64,000 nucleotides of DNA from Massilia sp. WG5 (GCF_001412595.2 NZ_CP012640.2:2542001-2606000); one strand, 5' to 3'. Numbered from the stretch's first letter, positions 24,170 through 33,526 are shown. Made by a program: numbers and translations. Notes: generated by a model not told the origin, from the sequence alone.

Positions 24170-25174
24170 TTACTTTACCGAAGCGGTGGTCTTGTTGATC
24201 GCGTCGATCAACTCCGGACCGACGCGGCCCGCCATCTGCTTCTGCACCGGCACGAGGGCCTTGCGCCACTCTGCCTGCTCCTGAGGCGTCAGGTTGTAGA
24301 TGGTGGTCTTGCCCGCCTTGCGGATGGCGTCCAGGGCCATGTCGTTGTCCTGCTGGGCGATCGCCTTCTCGTACTTGGTGGCGTCGGCCATGGCCTGCTG
24401 CAGCTCGCCGCGCACGTCGGCCGGCAGGCCGTCCCAGAACTTCTTGTTGACGATGACGGCATAGCCCAGGTAGCCATGGTTCGACATGGTCACGTGCTTC
24501 TGCACCTCATGCATCTTCTGGGTGTACATGTTCGACGGCGGATTCTCGGTGCCGTCCACCACGCCGGTCTGCAGGGCCTGATAGACTTCCGAGAAGGCCA
24601 GCACCTGCGGGTTGGCGCCCAGCGCACGGAACTGCGCGTCCAGCACCTTCGAGCTCTGGATGCGCATCTTCAGGCCGCGGAAGTCGGCCGGCTTGTGCAG
24701 CGGCTTGTTGGCCGACATGATCTTGAAGCCATTGTCCCAGTAGGCCAGGCCGGTAATGCCCTTCGGCTCCAGCTTCTGCAGCAGGCTCTTGCCGATCGGG
24801 CCTTCGGTCACGGAGTACAGCGCGGCCTTGGTCGGGAAAATGTAGGGCAGGTCGAAAGCTTCGAATTCCTTCACGCCCAGCGGCGCGAACTTGGCCAGCG
24901 AGGGCGCCAGCATCTGGACCGCGCCCAGCTGCAGGGCTTCGAGTTCTTCCTTGTCCTTGTACAGCTGGCTGTTCGGGTAGACTTCGACCTTGACGCGGCC
25001 CTTGGTGAGCTTTTCAGCCAGTTCCTTGAAACGCTCGGCGGCGCGGCCTTTCGGGGTGTCGGTCGCGACGACGTGGCTGAACTTGATGACGATGGGGGCC
25101 TGGGCCGATGCGTTGAGTGCGAAGCTTGCGCCCGCAACCATAGCAAGTGCCGCGACCATGGATTTGATCTGCAT
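24170..25174 (-). CDS. dctP: TRAP transporter substrate-binding protein DctP
   Basis: A 334-residue periplasmic receptor. An N-terminal signal peptide (MQIKSMVAALAMVAGASFAL, cut near ASAQA) leads into PIVIKFSHVVATDTPKGRAA, typical of the DctP family. The central ligand-binding section is GLKMRIQSSKVLDAQFRALG, whose Arg normally holds a carboxylate of the substrate. It is the first gene of dctPQM and is divergent from a DctS/DctR-like two-component pair, as in Rhodobacter capsulatus where the substrates are malate, succinate and fumarate. C4-dicarboxylate uptake is therefore the best inference. Confidence 0.93.
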   Translation of the reverse strand: MQIKSMVAALAMVAGASFALNASAQAPIVIKFSHVVATDTPKGRAAERFKELAEKLTKGRVKVEVYPNSQLYKDKEELEALQLGAVQMLAPSLAKFAPLGVKEFEAFDLPYIFPTKAALYSVTEGPIGKSLLQKLEPKGITGLAYWDNGFKIMSANKPLHKPADFRGLKMRIQSSKVLDAQFRALGANPQVLAFSEVYQALQTGVVDGTENPPSNMYTQKMHEVQKHVTMSNHGYLGYAVIVNKKFWDGLPADVRGELQQAMADATKYEKAIAQQDNDMALDAIRKAGKTTIYNLTPQEQAEWRKALVPVQKQMAGRVGPELIDAINKTTASVK

Positions 25175-25238
25175 GATGTTGTCTCCGTTAAGTATGTTTT
25201 TTATATGTGATGCAGTCTGCTGAGCTTTTCATCCGCTC

Positions 25239-25262
25239 GCTATTGTGGAAAACCACAATAGC
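25239..25262. promoter_or_regulatory. Perfect palindrome between dctP and dctS, candidate DctR operator
   Basis: GCTATTGTGG-AAAA-CCACAATAGC has perfect 10-base arms. It is centred near 25250, about 57 bases before the dctP start of transcription predicted from TATAAA at 25200-25205, and about 43 bases before the dctS start codon. This fits an activator site for dctP and possibly feedback on dctS. Confidence 0.6.
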
Positions 25263-25292
25263 TTCTTTTCAGCAAAAGTAACACGTTATTGC

Positions 25293-27287
25293 ATGAGAAA
25301 CACATTTTCGATCCCACGCCCCGTGCCGGACGGCCCCTGGCGCTGGCTGGTGCCGGTACTGCTGGTGCTGCTGTTCCTGCTGGTGCTGCTGTGGCTGCCC
25401 TGGCAGGCGCGCCAGATGGAGGCCAACGAGCGCCAGGAACAGCTGATCGCCGACACCCTGTGGGTCGAGCAGACCCTGCGCTTCGAACTGGCGCGCAGCG
25501 AGGAAGCGCTGGCGACCCTGGGCGCCGACCTGGCCGCCGACACCCCGCCCACACCGCAGGCGCTGCAGGCGCGCCTGGCGCAGATGTTCAAGAACGGCCA
25601 CGAACTGCGCCGCGTGGCCTGGCTGGACGCCGACGGCCGCCTGCTGGCCATGCGCGGCAGCGAGCTGCCGGGCAGCGGGCTGACCCAGTCCTCGCGCGAG
25701 GCGCAGGCGATGTCGCGCACCACGCGCAGCGGGCGCTACAGCGATCCCTACGGCGCCACCCGCAACCTGCACGGCTACGTCGACTACCACCTGCCGCTTT
25801 ACCACCACGGCAAATTCGCCGGCAGCCTGATCGCCACCTACAACCTGCAGACCCTGCTCGACGAGAACGTGCCCTGGTGGTTCGCCCAGGACAACGCCCT
25901 GTCCCTGCTCGACCGCGACGACCACGTGGTGGCGCAGCGCGCCGCCGGCGGCCCGGGACGCGGGATCTATACCCACAAGCGCGCGCTCGACCTGCCGGGC
26001 GGGCAGATCGTGCTGGCCACCGACAGCGTGAAGGCCGCGCCCAAGCTGCTGCCCAACCTGCTGGTCGGCTCGGTGATCGTGCTGGCGCTGGGGCTGGTGC
26101 TGTCCCTGGCCGCGCTGTGGCGCCACATCGCGCGCACCATCGCCGCCGAGAACGCGCTGCGCCAGCAGATGGCCTTCCGTACGGCGATGGAGAATTCGCT
26201 GCTGACCGGCCTGCGCGCACGCGACCTGGAAGGGCGCGTCACCTATGTGAATCCGGCCTTCTGCCGCATCGTCGGCCTGCCGGCCGGCGAACTGCTCGGC
26301 AAGAAGCCGCCCATGCCCTACTGGGCGCCGGAGGAGACCGTCGAGTACGAGGAGCGCTTCCGCAAGGTCCTGGCGGGCCAGGCCACGCCGCAGTTCGAGA
26401 CCGTGTTCCTGCGCCCCGACGGCACCCGCGTGCCGGTGCTGGTGTTCGAGGCGCCGCTGGTCGACAGCATTGGGCGCCATACCGGCTGGATGAGCTCCAT
26501 CCTCGACATCACCGACCGCCGGCGCGCCGAGGAGCTGGCCCGCCAGCAGCAGGAAAAGCTCGAGACCAGCGCGCGCCTGGCGACCATGGGCGAGATCTCG
26601 TCGATGCTGGCGCACGAACTGAACCAGCCGCTGGCGGCGATCTCCAGCTACACGGCGGGCGCGCTGAACGTGTTGAACCGGGCAGGCGTGGGCGACGACG
26701 CCGGCATGCTGAAGCGCGCGCTGGAGCAGGCGAATACCCAGGCGCGGCGCGCCGGCCAGATCATCCGCAGCGTGCACGAGTTCGTGAAGAAGCGCGAACC
26801 GCGCCGCGAGCGGGTCGCCATACCGCAGGTGATCGACGGCATCCGCGCCCTGGTCGACCTGCAGGCGCGCCAGAGCTACGTCACGCTGCAGGTGGAGGTG
26901 CCGTCCGACCTGCCGCCGGTACTGGCCGACCGCGTGCTGCTCGAACAGGTGCTGCTGAACCTGACCCGCAACGCGATCGAATCGATGCAGGACATCGACC
27001 GCGAACGCCGCGTGCTGCGGATCGCCGCCGCCCACAAGGAGGAGCAGGTGGCGGTATCGGTGATCGACAATGGTCACGGCATCCCGCCCGAGGTGGCCGA
27101 GCGCCTGTTCTCGCCCTTCTTCTCGACCAAGGCCGAGGGCATGGGCATGGGCCTGTCGATCTGCCGTACGGCGATCGAATTCCACGGCGGCACCCTCACC
27201 CACGCCGACAATCCGGGCGGCGGCACCATATTCACGTTCACGCTGCAGCAGGCGCAGGCTCAGTTGCAGGATAAAATACCGACCTGA
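25293..27287 (+). CDS. dctS: Sensor histidine kinase, DctS-like
   Basis: A 664-residue membrane kinase. TM1 lies at about residues 16-35, followed by a periplasmic sensor of about 200 residues, a second TM (LLVGSVIVLALGLVLSLAAL), a PAS domain (VTYVNPAFCRIVGLPAGELL to SSILDITDRR), a dimerisation domain with the phospho-accepting His in MLAHELNQPLAAISSY, and an ATPase domain with N-box NLTRNAIESM, G1 VIDNGHGIP and G2 GMGMGLSICR. The start ATG 25293 is chosen over an upstream in-frame non-ATG start because the N-terminus then has the normal short basic head. It is the partner of the response regulator 18 bases downstream and divergent from dctP. Confidence 0.9.
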   Translation: MRNTFSIPRPVPDGPWRWLVPVLLVLLFLLVLLWLPWQARQMEANERQEQLIADTLWVEQTLRFELARSEEALATLGADLAADTPPTPQALQARLAQMFKNGHELRRVAWLDADGRLLAMRGSELPGSGLTQSSREAQAMSRTTRSGRYSDPYGATRNLHGYVDYHLPLYHHGKFAGSLIATYNLQTLLDENVPWWFAQDNALSLLDRDDHVVAQRAAGGPGRGIYTHKRALDLPGGQIVLATDSVKAAPKLLPNLLVGSVIVLALGLVLSLAALWRHIARTIAAENALRQQMAFRTAMENSLLTGLRARDLEGRVTYVNPAFCRIVGLPAGELLGKKPPMPYWAPEETVEYEERFRKVLAGQATPQFETVFLRPDGTRVPVLVFEAPLVDSIGRHTGWMSSILDITDRRRAEELARQQQEKLETSARLATMGEISSMLAHELNQPLAAISSYTAGALNVLNRAGVGDDAGMLKRALEQANTQARRAGQIIRSVHEFVKKREPRRERVAIPQVIDGIRALVDLQARQSYVTLQVEVPSDLPPVLADRVLLEQVLLNLTRNAIESMQDIDRERRVLRIAAAHKEEQVAVSVIDNGHGIPPEVAERLFSPFFSTKAEGMGMGLSICRTAIEFHGGTLTHADNPGGGTIFTFTLQQAQAQLQDKIPT

Positions 27288-27305
27288 AGAACAGGAGCCC
27301 CTCTC

Positions 27306-27899
27306 ATGCTGCACATCGTCGACGACGAAGACGTCATCCGCGACGCCCTCGAATGGCTTGCGCAATCGCGCGGACTGGCCGCGCGCGGCTATGCCGGCGG
27401 CCAGGCCTTTCTCGACGCCCTGGACACGCAACCCGACCCCCAAGGCGACCGCGGCGAATGCGTGCTGCTGGACGTGCGCATGCCCGGCATGAACGGCATC
27501 GCCGTGTTCGACCAGCTGGTCGCGCGCGGCCTGCTGGCGCGCCTGCCCGTGATCTTCCTGACCGGCCACGGCGACGTGCCGATGGCCGTCGACTCCCTCA
27601 AGCGCGGCGCCTTCGACTTCTTCGAAAAGCCCTTCAACGACAACCAGCTGATGGACCGCGTCGAAGAAGCCCTGGCCAGGTCGCGCCAGGCCGCCGCCTC
27701 CAGCGCCGTGCGCGAACGCCTGTCCACGCTGTCGGCGCGCGAACGCGAAGTCCTCGACCTGATCCTGGCCGGAAACATGAACAAGGTCGTGGCCGACAAG
27801 CTGGGCATCAGCATGCGCACGGTCGAGGTGCACCGCGCCCACATCTTCGACAAGATGCAGGTCAAGACCGCGGTCGAGCTGGCCGGCCTACTGAAGTAA
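27306..27899 (+). CDS. dctR: FixJ/NarL-type response regulator, DctR-like
   Basis: A 197-residue regulator. The receiver domain has the acidic pair DDED, phospho-acceptor D56 in LLDVRMPGMNG, the switch Thr in IFLTGHGD and Lys in FEKPF. The C-terminal LuxR-type DNA-binding domain reads LSAREREVLDLILAGNMNKV..LGISMRTVEVHRAHIFDKM. Together with the upstream kinase it matches the DctS-DctR pair that induces dctPQM. The palindrome at 25239-25262 is a likely target. A weak hairpin (GGCGC/GCGCC, 27939-27955, then CTTTT) follows. Confidence 0.9.
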   Translation: MLHIVDDEDVIRDALEWLAQSRGLAARGYAGGQAFLDALDTQPDPQGDRGECVLLDVRMPGMNGIAVFDQLVARGLLARLPVIFLTGHGDVPMAVDSLKRGAFDFFEKPFNDNQLMDRVEEALARSRQAAASSAVRERLSTLSAREREVLDLILAGNMNKVVADKLGISMRTVEVHRAHIFDKMQVKTAVELAGLLK

Positions 27900-28081
27900 T
27901 TTTCCGTCTGGCACTGGACGTTCCGCCGCTTCAACCCTGGCGCGCCGATGGCGCCGCTTTTGGTTCCGGGACCCGCGCACGGCAGGTTTTCTCCGCAGTT
28001 TTTCAGGGGTTCGCTTGTAAAATCAATCTGAACACGCCGTGGCTAAACTGACCACGCCACTCATTTACTTAGGGAACACAG

Positions 28082-28462
28082 ATGAGCGAAAAGACGATTG
28101 CAGACAAGATGTTCTTGAGGAACGCGAAATCGATGGTGATCCTGAACGGGAACGTCCATCCCGGGATGGTGTCGCAGATGCCGCCCAACCTGATCAAGAA
28201 CGACCAGGACAAGGTGGACGTGGTGCTGATGTTCGCGATGAACCGCAAGGAACTCGAACAGTTCTTCCCGACCGCCAAGGAGCGCCTCGGCGAGAAAGGC
28301 TCGCTGTGGGTCGCCTACCTGAAGCAGACCGCGTCGAAGGCGACTGATATCAATCGCGACTCGATCAATGCCTATGCGAAGGAAAATGGTATCACCGGCG
28401 TCGCCATGATCTCGATCGACGGCGACTGGTCGGCTTTGCGCATGAAGCGCATCGAAATCTAA
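28082..28462 (+). CDS. DUF3052-like protein
   Basis: A 126-residue protein, probably cytosolic. It resembles the DUF3052 family in VDVVLMFAMNRKELEQFFPT, a segment reading GEKGSLWVAYLKQTASKATD, and the end SIDGDWSALRMKRIEI. Proteins of this type have a Rossmann-like pattern, but no function is known to me. It is monocistronic after a 182-base gap that holds only a weak hairpin and AT-rich promoter-like sequence. Its 3' end overlaps the convergent queG by 4 bases. Confidence 0.7.
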   Translation: MSEKTIADKMFLRNAKSMVILNGNVHPGMVSQMPPNLIKNDQDKVDVVLMFAMNRKELEQFFPTAKERLGEKGSLWVAYLKQTASKATDINRDSINAYAKENGITGVAMISIDGDWSALRMKRIEI

Positions 28463-29565
28463 TCGAAGGCGCCGTGGCGCGCCAGCGCCCAGGAAACGTG
28501 CTCGCGCACCAGCGCTGACGGATGCACCAAGCGGGCCCGCAACGCCGCCACGATCCGCGGGTCGCCCCTGGCGGACTCCCCAGCCCCGGTTGCCGCATTA
28601 CCCATCCCCACCGCCAGGTTGCGCAGCCAGCGCTCATGCCCGATCCGGCGGATCGGGCTGCCCTCCATGCGGCGGTTGAATTCCTCTTCTTCCCAGCCGA
28701 ACAATTCCACCAGTCCGGCCGCGCCCAGGCCGTTGCGCTCGTCGAAATCCGGCAGCGCCGCGCGCTGTGCGAACTTGTTCCAGGGGCAGGCCAGCTGGCA
28801 GTCGTCGCAGCCGTAGATGCGGTTGCCGATCAGCGGCCGCAATTCTTCCGGGATGCTGCCCTTCAGCTCGATCGTCAGGTAGGAGATGCAGCGCCGCGCG
28901 TCCAGTCGTCCCGGTCCCAGGATCGCATTCGTCGGGCAGGCGCCGATGCAGGCGTCGCACTGGCCGCAATGGGCGCCGGTCGCCTCGTCGACCGGCAGCG
29001 GCAGGTCGACCAGGATCTCGCCGATGAAGAAGGTCGAGCCGGCCTCCCGCGACAGCAGCAGCGTGTGCTTGCCGCGCCAGCCCAGCCCCGATTTTTCCGC
29101 CAGCGGCAGTTCCATCACCGGCGCCGAATCGGTGAACACGCGAAAGCCGAGCTCGCCGACCGCCGCCTTGACCTTCTCGGCCAGGGCCTGCAGGCGGTTG
29201 CGCAGCACCTTGTGGTAGTCGCGGCCGCGCGCATACAGCGAGACCACGGCGGCCTGCGGATCCTGCTGGCGCAGGCGTTCGCGCGCGCGCCAGTCGGCGT
29301 CCGACGCCATCGGCAGGTAGTCCATGCGCGCGACGATCGCACGCACCGTGCCCGGCACCAGCTCCGCCGGCCGGGCGCGCTTCATGCCGTGGCTTGCCAT
29401 ATAATCCATCTCGCCGTGGTGGCCGGCATCCAGCCAGGCCTGCAGGCCGGCCTCGTGGCGCGACAGGTCCACGTCCGCGATCCGCACGTCGGCAAAGCCC
29501 AGTTCCGCGCCCCAAGTCTTGATGGTGCGCGCGAGTTCGATCAGGTCAGACTGGGATGGGGACAT
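28459..29565 (-). CDS. queG: tRNA epoxyqueuosine(34) reductase QueG
   Basis: Catalyses the last step of queuosine formation in tRNA, using cobalamin and two 4Fe-4S clusters. The 368 residues show the N-terminal cobalamin-binding region (GFADVRIADVDLS..), the ferredoxin-like clusters CGQCDACIGACPTNAI and CDDCQLACPWNK, and a C-terminal HEAT-like part (WLRNLAVGMGNA). All eight cluster cysteines are present. It is divergent from tsaE, 18 bases apart, so both genes concern tRNA modification. Confidence 0.95.
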   Translation of the reverse strand: MSPSQSDLIELARTIKTWGAELGFADVRIADVDLSRHEAGLQAWLDAGHHGEMDYMASHGMKRARPAELVPGTVRAIVARMDYLPMASDADWRARERLRQQDPQAAVVSLYARGRDYHKVLRNRLQALAEKVKAAVGELGFRVFTDSAPVMELPLAEKSGLGWRGKHTLLLSREAGSTFFIGEILVDLPLPVDEATGAHCGQCDACIGACPTNAILGPGRLDARRCISYLTIELKGSIPEELRPLIGNRIYGCDDCQLACPWNKFAQRAALPDFDERNGLGAAGLVELFGWEEEEFNRRMEGSPIRRIGHERWLRNLAVGMGNAATGAGESARGDPRIVAALRARLVHPSALVREHVSWALARHGAFD

Positions 29566-29583
29566 AACTTACTATTTTATTCG

Positions 29584-30072
29584 ATGCAGGATTTTTTGAA
29601 AGCTTACCTTCCGGACGAATCGGCGACCCAGGCCCTGGGCGGCGCCCTGGCGCGCGCGCTGGCGCCCGGCCTCGTGATCTACCTGCACGGCGACCTCGGC
29701 GCCGGCAAGACCGCCCTCACGCGCGCGCTGCTGCACGCGGCCGGCCACCAGGGCGCGGTGAAAAGCCCGACCTACACGCTGTCCGAGCCCTACCGGATCG
29801 TCCTGGATGGGCAGCCGGCCAACCTGATCCACTACGACCTCTATCGCATGTCCAGCCCGGAGGAATTCCTCGATGCGGGCTTCCGCGAAGACTTCGACGG
29901 CAGGAATATCTGCATCGTCGAATGGCCCGAAAAAGGCGCGCCGGTGTTGCCGCCACCCGACGTCACGGTATTGCTTACAGTCAGCGGCCTCGGCCGTGAG
30001 GTAGAATTGCAGGCGTTGTCTGAATTGGGCCTGCTATGCCTCGAACGCCTGCACTACCCCCCGACGCCCTGA
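29584..30072 (+). CDS. tsaE: tRNA threonylcarbamoyladenosine biosynthesis ATPase TsaE
   Basis: A 162-residue P-loop ATPase that works with TsaB and TsaD in threonylcarbamoylation of A37. The Walker A is HGDLGAGKTALTRALL, followed by VKSPTYTLSEPY, IHYDLYRMSSPEEFLDAGF and CIVEWPEKG, all typical of the family. The start is ATG 29584, since the open frame continues far upstream antisense to queG but only this start fits. The last 37 bases overlap amiC in another frame, indicating tight coupling. Confidence 0.95.
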   Translation: MQDFLKAYLPDESATQALGGALARALAPGLVIYLHGDLGAGKTALTRALLHAAGHQGAVKSPTYTLSEPYRIVLDGQPANLIHYDLYRMSSPEEFLDAGFREDFDGRNICIVEWPEKGAPVLPPPDVTVLLTVSGLGREVELQALSELGLLCLERLHYPPTP

Positions 30073-31475
30073 TCCCTGGTTCCCCCAAGCGCCGCACTGT
30101 CCTGAAAAGCGGCGGTACGCTGCTCCTGTCCGTCCTCGCTCCCGCCCTGCTTCCGTCCTCGGCCATGGCCGCGCAGATCATGGCGGTGCGCGTGTGGCCG
30201 GCCGACGAGTACACCCGCGTGACCCTGGAGAACGACGGCGACCTGAAAGCCACCCATTTCATGGTGGCCGATCCGCCGCGCCTGGTGGTCGACATCGACG
30301 GCCTGGCGCTGAACGATACCCTGAGGAGCCTGGTCGCCAAGGTCGAATCGAACGACCCCTACATCAAGCAGGTAAGGGTCGGCCAGAACCGCCCGAACGT
30401 GGTGCGCCTGGTGTTCGACCTCAAGGAAGAGGTCAAGCCGCAGGTCTTCACGCTCGCTCCGGTGGGCGGCTACCGGCATCGGCTGATCTTCGACCTGTAT
30501 CCGGTGCGCCAGGTCGATCCCTTGTCCGCCATGATCGCCAGGGAGAACTGGTCCGATGGCGCGGTTCCGGCCACGCCGGCGCCGGCGCCCCAGCCGGGCG
30601 ACGCCACGGTCGGCCAGGCCGGCCCGGATGCGATCGCCAAGCTGGAAGCCGACGCCGCGCGCGCCGGCAGCACCCCGGCCCAGCCGCAGCCGACCGCGCC
30701 GCAAGCCCAGCCGCGGCCGCCCGCCAAGGGCAAGGACGCGGCCGGCAACAACAGCGGCAAGGTGACGCGCATGGTGACCATCGCCCTCGACCCCGGCCAT
30801 GGCGGCGAAGACCCTGGCGCCACCGGCGCCACCGGCGTGCACGAGAAGGACATCGTGCTGGAGATCGCGAAGCGCCTGAAAGCCAGGCTGGAAGACCTGC
30901 CGAACACGCGCGTGATGCTGACCCGCGACGCCGACTTCTTCGTGCCGCTCGGCCAGCGCGTGGAAAAGGCGAGGAAGGTGCAGGCCGACCTGTTCGTCTC
31001 GATCCACGCCGACGCCTTCATCCAAGCGTCCGCGCGCGGCTCCTCCGTGTTCGTGCTGTCCGAGAAGGGCGCCAGCTCGAGCGCGGCGCGCTGGCTGGCG
31101 AACGACCAGAACAAGGCCGACCTGATCGGCGGCATCAACCTCGGCAGCCAGGACAAGCAGCTCGCCAGCGTGCTGTTCGACCTCTCGACCACGGCCCAGA
31201 TCAACGACAGCCTCAAGCTGGGCAAGGCGGTGCTGAGCGAGATCGGCGGCATCAACCGCCTGCACAAGGGCTCGGTCGAGCAGGCCGGCTTCGCGGTGCT
31301 GAAGGCGCCCGACATCCCCTCGATCCTGGTCGAGACCGCGTTCATTTCGAACCCGGAAGAAGAGGCCAGGCTGAAGGACGACGCCTACCAGAACCAGCTC
31401 GCGGACGCGATCACGAAAGGCATCAAGCGCTACTTCGCGTACAATCCGCCGCTGGCGAAGGGACGAACGGCCTGA
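30036..31475 (+). CDS. amiC: N-acetylmuramoyl-L-alanine amidase AmiC
   Basis: A 479-residue periplasmic enzyme that cuts stem peptides from glycan strands during daughter-cell separation. A Tat signal (KRRTVLKSGG, 18-27, cleavage after SAMA near 45) is followed by an AMIN domain (about 46-165) that targets the septum, a Pro/Gln/Ala-rich linker (about 175-235) and an Amidase_3 catalytic domain. The latter has the zinc ligands in LDPGHGGEDPG, SIHADAF and VETAFISN. It overlaps tsaE, a neighbourhood frequent in proteobacteria. Confidence 0.96.
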   Translation: MPRTPALPPDALIPGSPKRRTVLKSGGTLLLSVLAPALLPSSAMAAQIMAVRVWPADEYTRVTLENDGDLKATHFMVADPPRLVVDIDGLALNDTLRSLVAKVESNDPYIKQVRVGQNRPNVVRLVFDLKEEVKPQVFTLAPVGGYRHRLIFDLYPVRQVDPLSAMIARENWSDGAVPATPAPAPQPGDATVGQAGPDAIAKLEADAARAGSTPAQPQPTAPQAQPRPPAKGKDAAGNNSGKVTRMVTIALDPGHGGEDPGATGATGVHEKDIVLEIAKRLKARLEDLPNTRVMLTRDADFFVPLGQRVEKARKVQADLFVSIHADAFIQASARGSSVFVLSEKGASSSAARWLANDQNKADLIGGINLGSQDKQLASVLFDLSTTAQINDSLKLGKAVLSEIGGINRLHKGSVEQAGFAVLKAPDIPSILVETAFISNPEEEARLKDDAYQNQLADAITKGIKRYFAYNPPLAKGRTA

Positions 31476-31515
31476 CGCCTGCCGAATCTTAGTCTGAGCC
31501 TGGGGAGGATTTGTA

Positions 31516-32331
31516 ATGAGCGCATCTACCATCCAATTCGGGCAACTGCCCGCCCTGCTGCTGCGTGCGCCGGACGGCGCCGAGGCAAGCATCACCCTGT
31601 ACGGCGCCCACCTGGTGTCCTGGAAATCCGTTTCCGGCACCGGCGCCGCGCCCCAGGAGCGCATGTTCATGAGCCGCCTGTCGGCGCTCGACGGCAGCCG
31701 CGCGATCCGCGGCGGCGTGCCGGTGATCTTCCCGCAATTCGCCGAACGCGGCGAGGGCATGCGCCACGGCTTCGCGCGCACCAGCACCTGGCAGGTACTC
31801 GACAGCGGCGAGCAGGACGGCGCCGCCTGGGCCCTGCTGGGACTGAACCAGGACGAGCTGTCGCCGCAGGCCTCGAGCGCCTGGGCCTATGCGTTCGAAC
31901 TGGCGCTGCGGGTATCGGTGCGCGGTGCGGAACTCGACATGGCGCTCGAGGTGCGCAACATCGGCAGCCACCCCTTCTCCTTCGCGGCCGCCCTGCACAC
32001 CTACCACCTGGTCGAGGACGTCGAAGCCGTGCGCATCGACGGCCTGCAGGCCGAGACCCTGGCCATCACCGACAAGCTCGACCAGGTATTCGAGCGCATC
32101 GCCGGCCCGCTCACCTTCGACAACGGCGCCGACAAGCTGCTGCACAGCCAGCGCGGTTTTACCGACGTGGTGGTGTGGAATCCGGGCGCGGCCGATGCCG
32201 CCGCGCTGTCGGATCTGGAGGATGAAGAGTACCGGAACTTCGTCTGCATCGAACCGGCCATGCTGGGACCGCAGACGCTGGAGCCGGGCGGGAGCTGGAA
32301 GGGCGAGTACCGCCTCAGTTCGATTCCTTGA
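31516..32331 (+). CDS. D-hexose-6-phosphate mutarotase
   Basis: A 271-residue aldose-1-epimerase-fold protein that interconverts alpha and beta forms of glucose 6-phosphate-type sugars in the cytoplasm. Motifs include YGAHLVSWKS, RAIRGGVPVIFPQF, MRHGFARTSTWQV, LHTYHLVEDVE and VVVWNPG, with catalytic His and Glu positions as in YeaD. Its 3' end overlaps the convergent carbonic anhydrase gene by 17 bases. Confidence 0.92.
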   Translation: MSASTIQFGQLPALLLRAPDGAEASITLYGAHLVSWKSVSGTGAAPQERMFMSRLSALDGSRAIRGGVPVIFPQFAERGEGMRHGFARTSTWQVLDSGEQDGAAWALLGLNQDELSPQASSAWAYAFELALRVSVRGAELDMALEVRNIGSHPFSFAAALHTYHLVEDVEAVRIDGLQAETLAITDKLDQVFERIAGPLTFDNGADKLLHSQRGFTDVVVWNPGAADAAALSDLEDEEYRNFVCIEPAMLGPQTLEPGGSWKGEYRLSSIP

Positions 32332-33397
32332 TCATCCGCCCCGCCGTCGACTGCACCGGCCGCGCATTCAGCGGATACAGGCGCGAGAACAGCGCCATCT
32401 GCGCCGGCGACGCCTGGCGCGGCTGCTTGAACACCAGCCACAGCACGCCCTCGGTGCAGGGCGGTTCGCTCAGCGAGCCCATGTAGGTGAAGTATTCGCG
32501 CTTTTCCGGCAGCGCATCGCTGGGGTCGAGCACGATCGACGGCGACACCACCTCGTTCTTCTCGAGCGGCAGGTTGTCCCAGATGGTCTGCATCAGGCCG
32601 TGCGGCTGGCCGCGCTCGAGCAGCACCGCGACGATCGCGATCTTGCCGTCATAGCTCTTGTGCACCAGGTGCATGACCATCTCGGTGCCCTTGCCGTTGA
32701 TGCGCTCTTCCGACGGGCGGTGGAAGTGGAACTGCTGCAGCTCGTAGGTCTGGTTGCCGACCGTGATGAAGTTGCCGCCGCCAACCGTCACCTGGATCGT
32801 GTGGCCGTTGTTCACCTCGTTGAACGAGGACGGGTGGTAGTCGAAGCCGATCTGCTCCAGGTTGACCTTGATGCCGTCGCGCAGGTCGATTGGCGACTGG
32901 CGGTTGCCCATGCCGCATTTTGCCCAATCGACATTGATCTTCGACCAGTTGGCGGGGCCGGTTTCGCCCTCGTAGGACCAGACGGTGCCGTGCTTGGGCG
33001 CGGCGGCCAGGATCGCGGCCGCGGCCGCTGCCTTCTCTTCATCGCGGCGCTTGGCCTCGGCGGCTTTCTTCACGCGCGCGGACGCGGCGGCGCGCGCCTG
33101 CTGGCGCTCGCGCAGCTCGGCCAGGCGCTCGGCGATCTTGGCCGAGAGGGCGACTTCGGCCTCTTGTTCCTTGTCCTCCGCGGCAGCCGGCGCGGGCGCG
33201 GCCTTCTTGGGCGGCGCTTCCTTCCTGGCCGGCGCTTCCTTGCTGGCCGATGGCGCTTCCTTGGCGGCCGGCAGGGAGGCGGATGCGGGCCGGGAAATCG
33301 AAGCCGCGAGTTTGGCTGCCGCGGCGGGAGCAGGATCGTTCGCGCTCGCGCTCAGGACGACGCAGCTGCAAGCGAACAGGGCGATCAGGTTACGCAT
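32315..33397 (-). CDS. Alpha-type carbonic anhydrase
   Basis: A 360-residue secreted zinc enzyme that interconverts CO2 and bicarbonate. The signal peptide is MRNLIALFACSCVVLSASAN. Next comes an unusual Ala/Lys/Glu-rich stretch of about 100 residues (repeated KEAPxxK units, then a probable coiled coil). The carbonic anhydrase domain starts at WSYEGETGPANW. Zinc ligands are the two His of QFHFHRPSEE and the His of MVMHLVHK. GNRQSPIDL and GSLSEPPCTEGVLW are signature segments. The N-terminal extension is the odd part and may act as a spacer. Confidence 0.93.
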   Translation of the reverse strand: MRNLIALFACSCVVLSASANDPAPAAAAKLAASISRPASASLPAAKEAPSASKEAPARKEAPPKKAAPAPAAAEDKEQEAEVALSAKIAERLAELRERQQARAAASARVKKAAEAKRRDEEKAAAAAAILAAAPKHGTVWSYEGETGPANWSKINVDWAKCGMGNRQSPIDLRDGIKVNLEQIGFDYHPSSFNEVNNGHTIQVTVGGGNFITVGNQTYELQQFHFHRPSEERINGKGTEMVMHLVHKSYDGKIAIVAVLLERGQPHGLMQTIWDNLPLEKNEVVSPSIVLDPSDALPEKREYFTYMGSLSEPPCTEGVLWLVFKQPRQASPAQMALFSRLYPLNARPVQSTAGRMIKESN

Positions 33398-33469
33398 GGG
33401 ATTCCAGTAGTGTTGCTGTCCCCTGCTTTATCGGCGTGACCGACAGTAAACTTGAGCCTTGTAAACGAA

Positions 33470-33495
33470 CAGCGCGCCGTCGATGCGGCGCGCTG
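33470..33495 (-). terminator. Hairpin after the DedA gene
   Basis: CAGCGCGCCG/CGGCGCGCTG, a perfect 10-bp stem with loop TCGATG, about 30 bases past the DedA stop. The T-run is broken. Between hairpin and gene are three tandem TGGCAAGA(A/G) units (33494-33520). Confidence 0.45.
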
Positions 33496-33526
33496 GCAAG
33501 AATGGCAAGAATGGCAAGAGGCTGGC

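Noticed and set aside
28522..30072. 516-codon fusion reading frame ending in TsaE
   Set aside because: The first 354 codons are antisense to queG and not protein-like. The real gene starts at 29584.
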